This document shows positions 63,165-64,000 of a DNA stretch of 64,000 nt, piece by piece (the first letter of the stretch is position 1; each line of letters starts with the position of its first letter). The stretch spans positions 2,547 through 66,546 of the forward strand of contig NW_002476321.1 in NCBI RefSeq assembly GCF_000189635.1. Direction: 5' to 3'. The position numbers and the translations under genes are program-made. The notes below the pieces were generated by a model. The model did not search any database. It had not been told where the DNA came from and worked only from the letters and a program-made list of their open reading frames with translations. Source of the DNA: Tetrahymena thermophila SB210. Lineage: Eukaryota; Ciliophora; Oligohymenophorea; Hymenostomatida; Tetrahymenidae.

Positions 63165-64000
63165 TTTTTTTTAGTTTTTGGATTTTAAATTGATTATTAT
63201 AATTATTATTATTTTATAATTCAGTTAAGTAGTAGCTTTTAAAGGGTTAAATAGAGACTTAATATTGTTTATTTCGAATTATTAATGAATTTGGAATTTT
63301 AATTAGCATTTTGATTTCCAAAAATATAAATAAATTTTTTATTTTTTTAGATTAAATAAAAGATAAACTGAAAGAATTTTACAAATTTCTTAGGAAATCA
63401 GATTAAAAAAAATTATTTTATTTATTTTAATGTAGAATATATACTGAAGAAATATAAACTTTAAGGTTGATAGTTTTTTATTATGGCTAAAAGATAAGAT
63501 AAATAATAAAAGAAATTTCATAATTACAAATTTCTGATAAATAATATTTTTTGAATATCATCAGACAACCTAATCTAAATAAAATCAAATTATACTTTAA
63601 TGTTATAAAAAAGATATGTTTAAGTACAGTTGTATATTACAGTCATTTTAAACTTTTAAGTCGATCATAAAAGATTTTGCTTTATTTTAATTTAGAATAA
63701 AAATTTAAAATATAAATCAGGTGATTTAATTTAAAATTACATAGGTAAAAGATAAGTTTAATTTTGCCTTTATAAAATATTTAAGCCATAAACATATTAT
63801 TTACTATTTGAAATATTTAAATTATAAAACTAAATTTATATAAATGAGTAAAAGATATTAAAATAAATTATTATTATTTTTAAATTGGTATGAAATAATA
63901 GTTTAAAACTTCATAAAGAAGATTTCCTTAAATTTGTTAAAAATATAGTATATTTTAATGGTATTTCTTTATATTTTGATATGTGGTTAATATAATTATA
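63165..64000. other. intergenic region to window end
   Basis: About 840 bp of A/T-rich DNA. No coding frame was found; it must include the promoter of the minus-strand secreted-protein gene. Confidence 0.55.

Overview
The window looks like macronuclear DNA of an oligohymenophorean ciliate close to Tetrahymena. It is extremely AT-rich. Long, conserved reading frames open up only when TAA and TAG are read as glutamine and TGA is the sole stop. Introns are mostly 50-400 nt with GT..AG ends, longer than the tiny introns of Paramecium. Nineteen protein genes were resolved by reading exons with this code. For most of them the spliced length (ATG to TGA minus introns) is an exact multiple of three, which supports the exon joins. 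No tRNA, rRNA or CRISPR feature was seen.

Layout. 1-16838 (+): three tandem large surface proteins (the first is cut by the window edge) with signal peptides, cysteine-rich ectodomains and about eight C-terminal membrane spans. 17144-20741 (-): a potassium channel with a cyclic-nucleotide-binding domain and a zinc-knuckle-like motif. 22309-23533 (+): a cAMP-receptor-like seven-helix receptor. 25522-28705 (+): a helical-repeat protein. 29560-33936 (-): a hybrid histidine kinase with a receiver domain. 35322-37190 (+): a leucine-rich-repeat-like protein. 38122-38990 (-): an SFT2 vesicle-traffic protein. 39980-42855 (-): a seven-helix receptor fused to a phosphatidylinositol phosphate kinase. 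43988-46710 (+): a probable mitochondrial helical-repeat protein. 47024-48095 (+): a possible Mediator Med20. 48499-49360 (-): prefoldin subunit 3. 50144-51039 (-): LSM12. 52224-55145 (+): IST1 with a long Q/N-rich tail. 56441-57580 (+), 58365-58898 (-) and 62766-63164 (-): small proteins of unknown function. 59686-62320 (-): a coiled-coil protein.

The first two thirds are rich in sensing and signalling genes (surface proteins, ion channel, two seven-helix receptors, hybrid kinase). The last third is mostly housekeeping (prefoldin, LSM12, IST1, Med20-like). Adjacency is not evidence of a shared pathway: genes lie on both strands with 0.3-2 kb AT-rich spacers and there are no operons.

The most distinctive genes are the receptor-PIP-kinase fusion, the channel carrying a CCHC-type knuckle after its CNBD, and the IST1 protein with a prion-like tail. 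Structural oddities include a hairpin-bearing intron, a 173-bp tandem duplication, an inverted repeat bracketing one gene, and a 999-nt intron with a coding-like open stretch.
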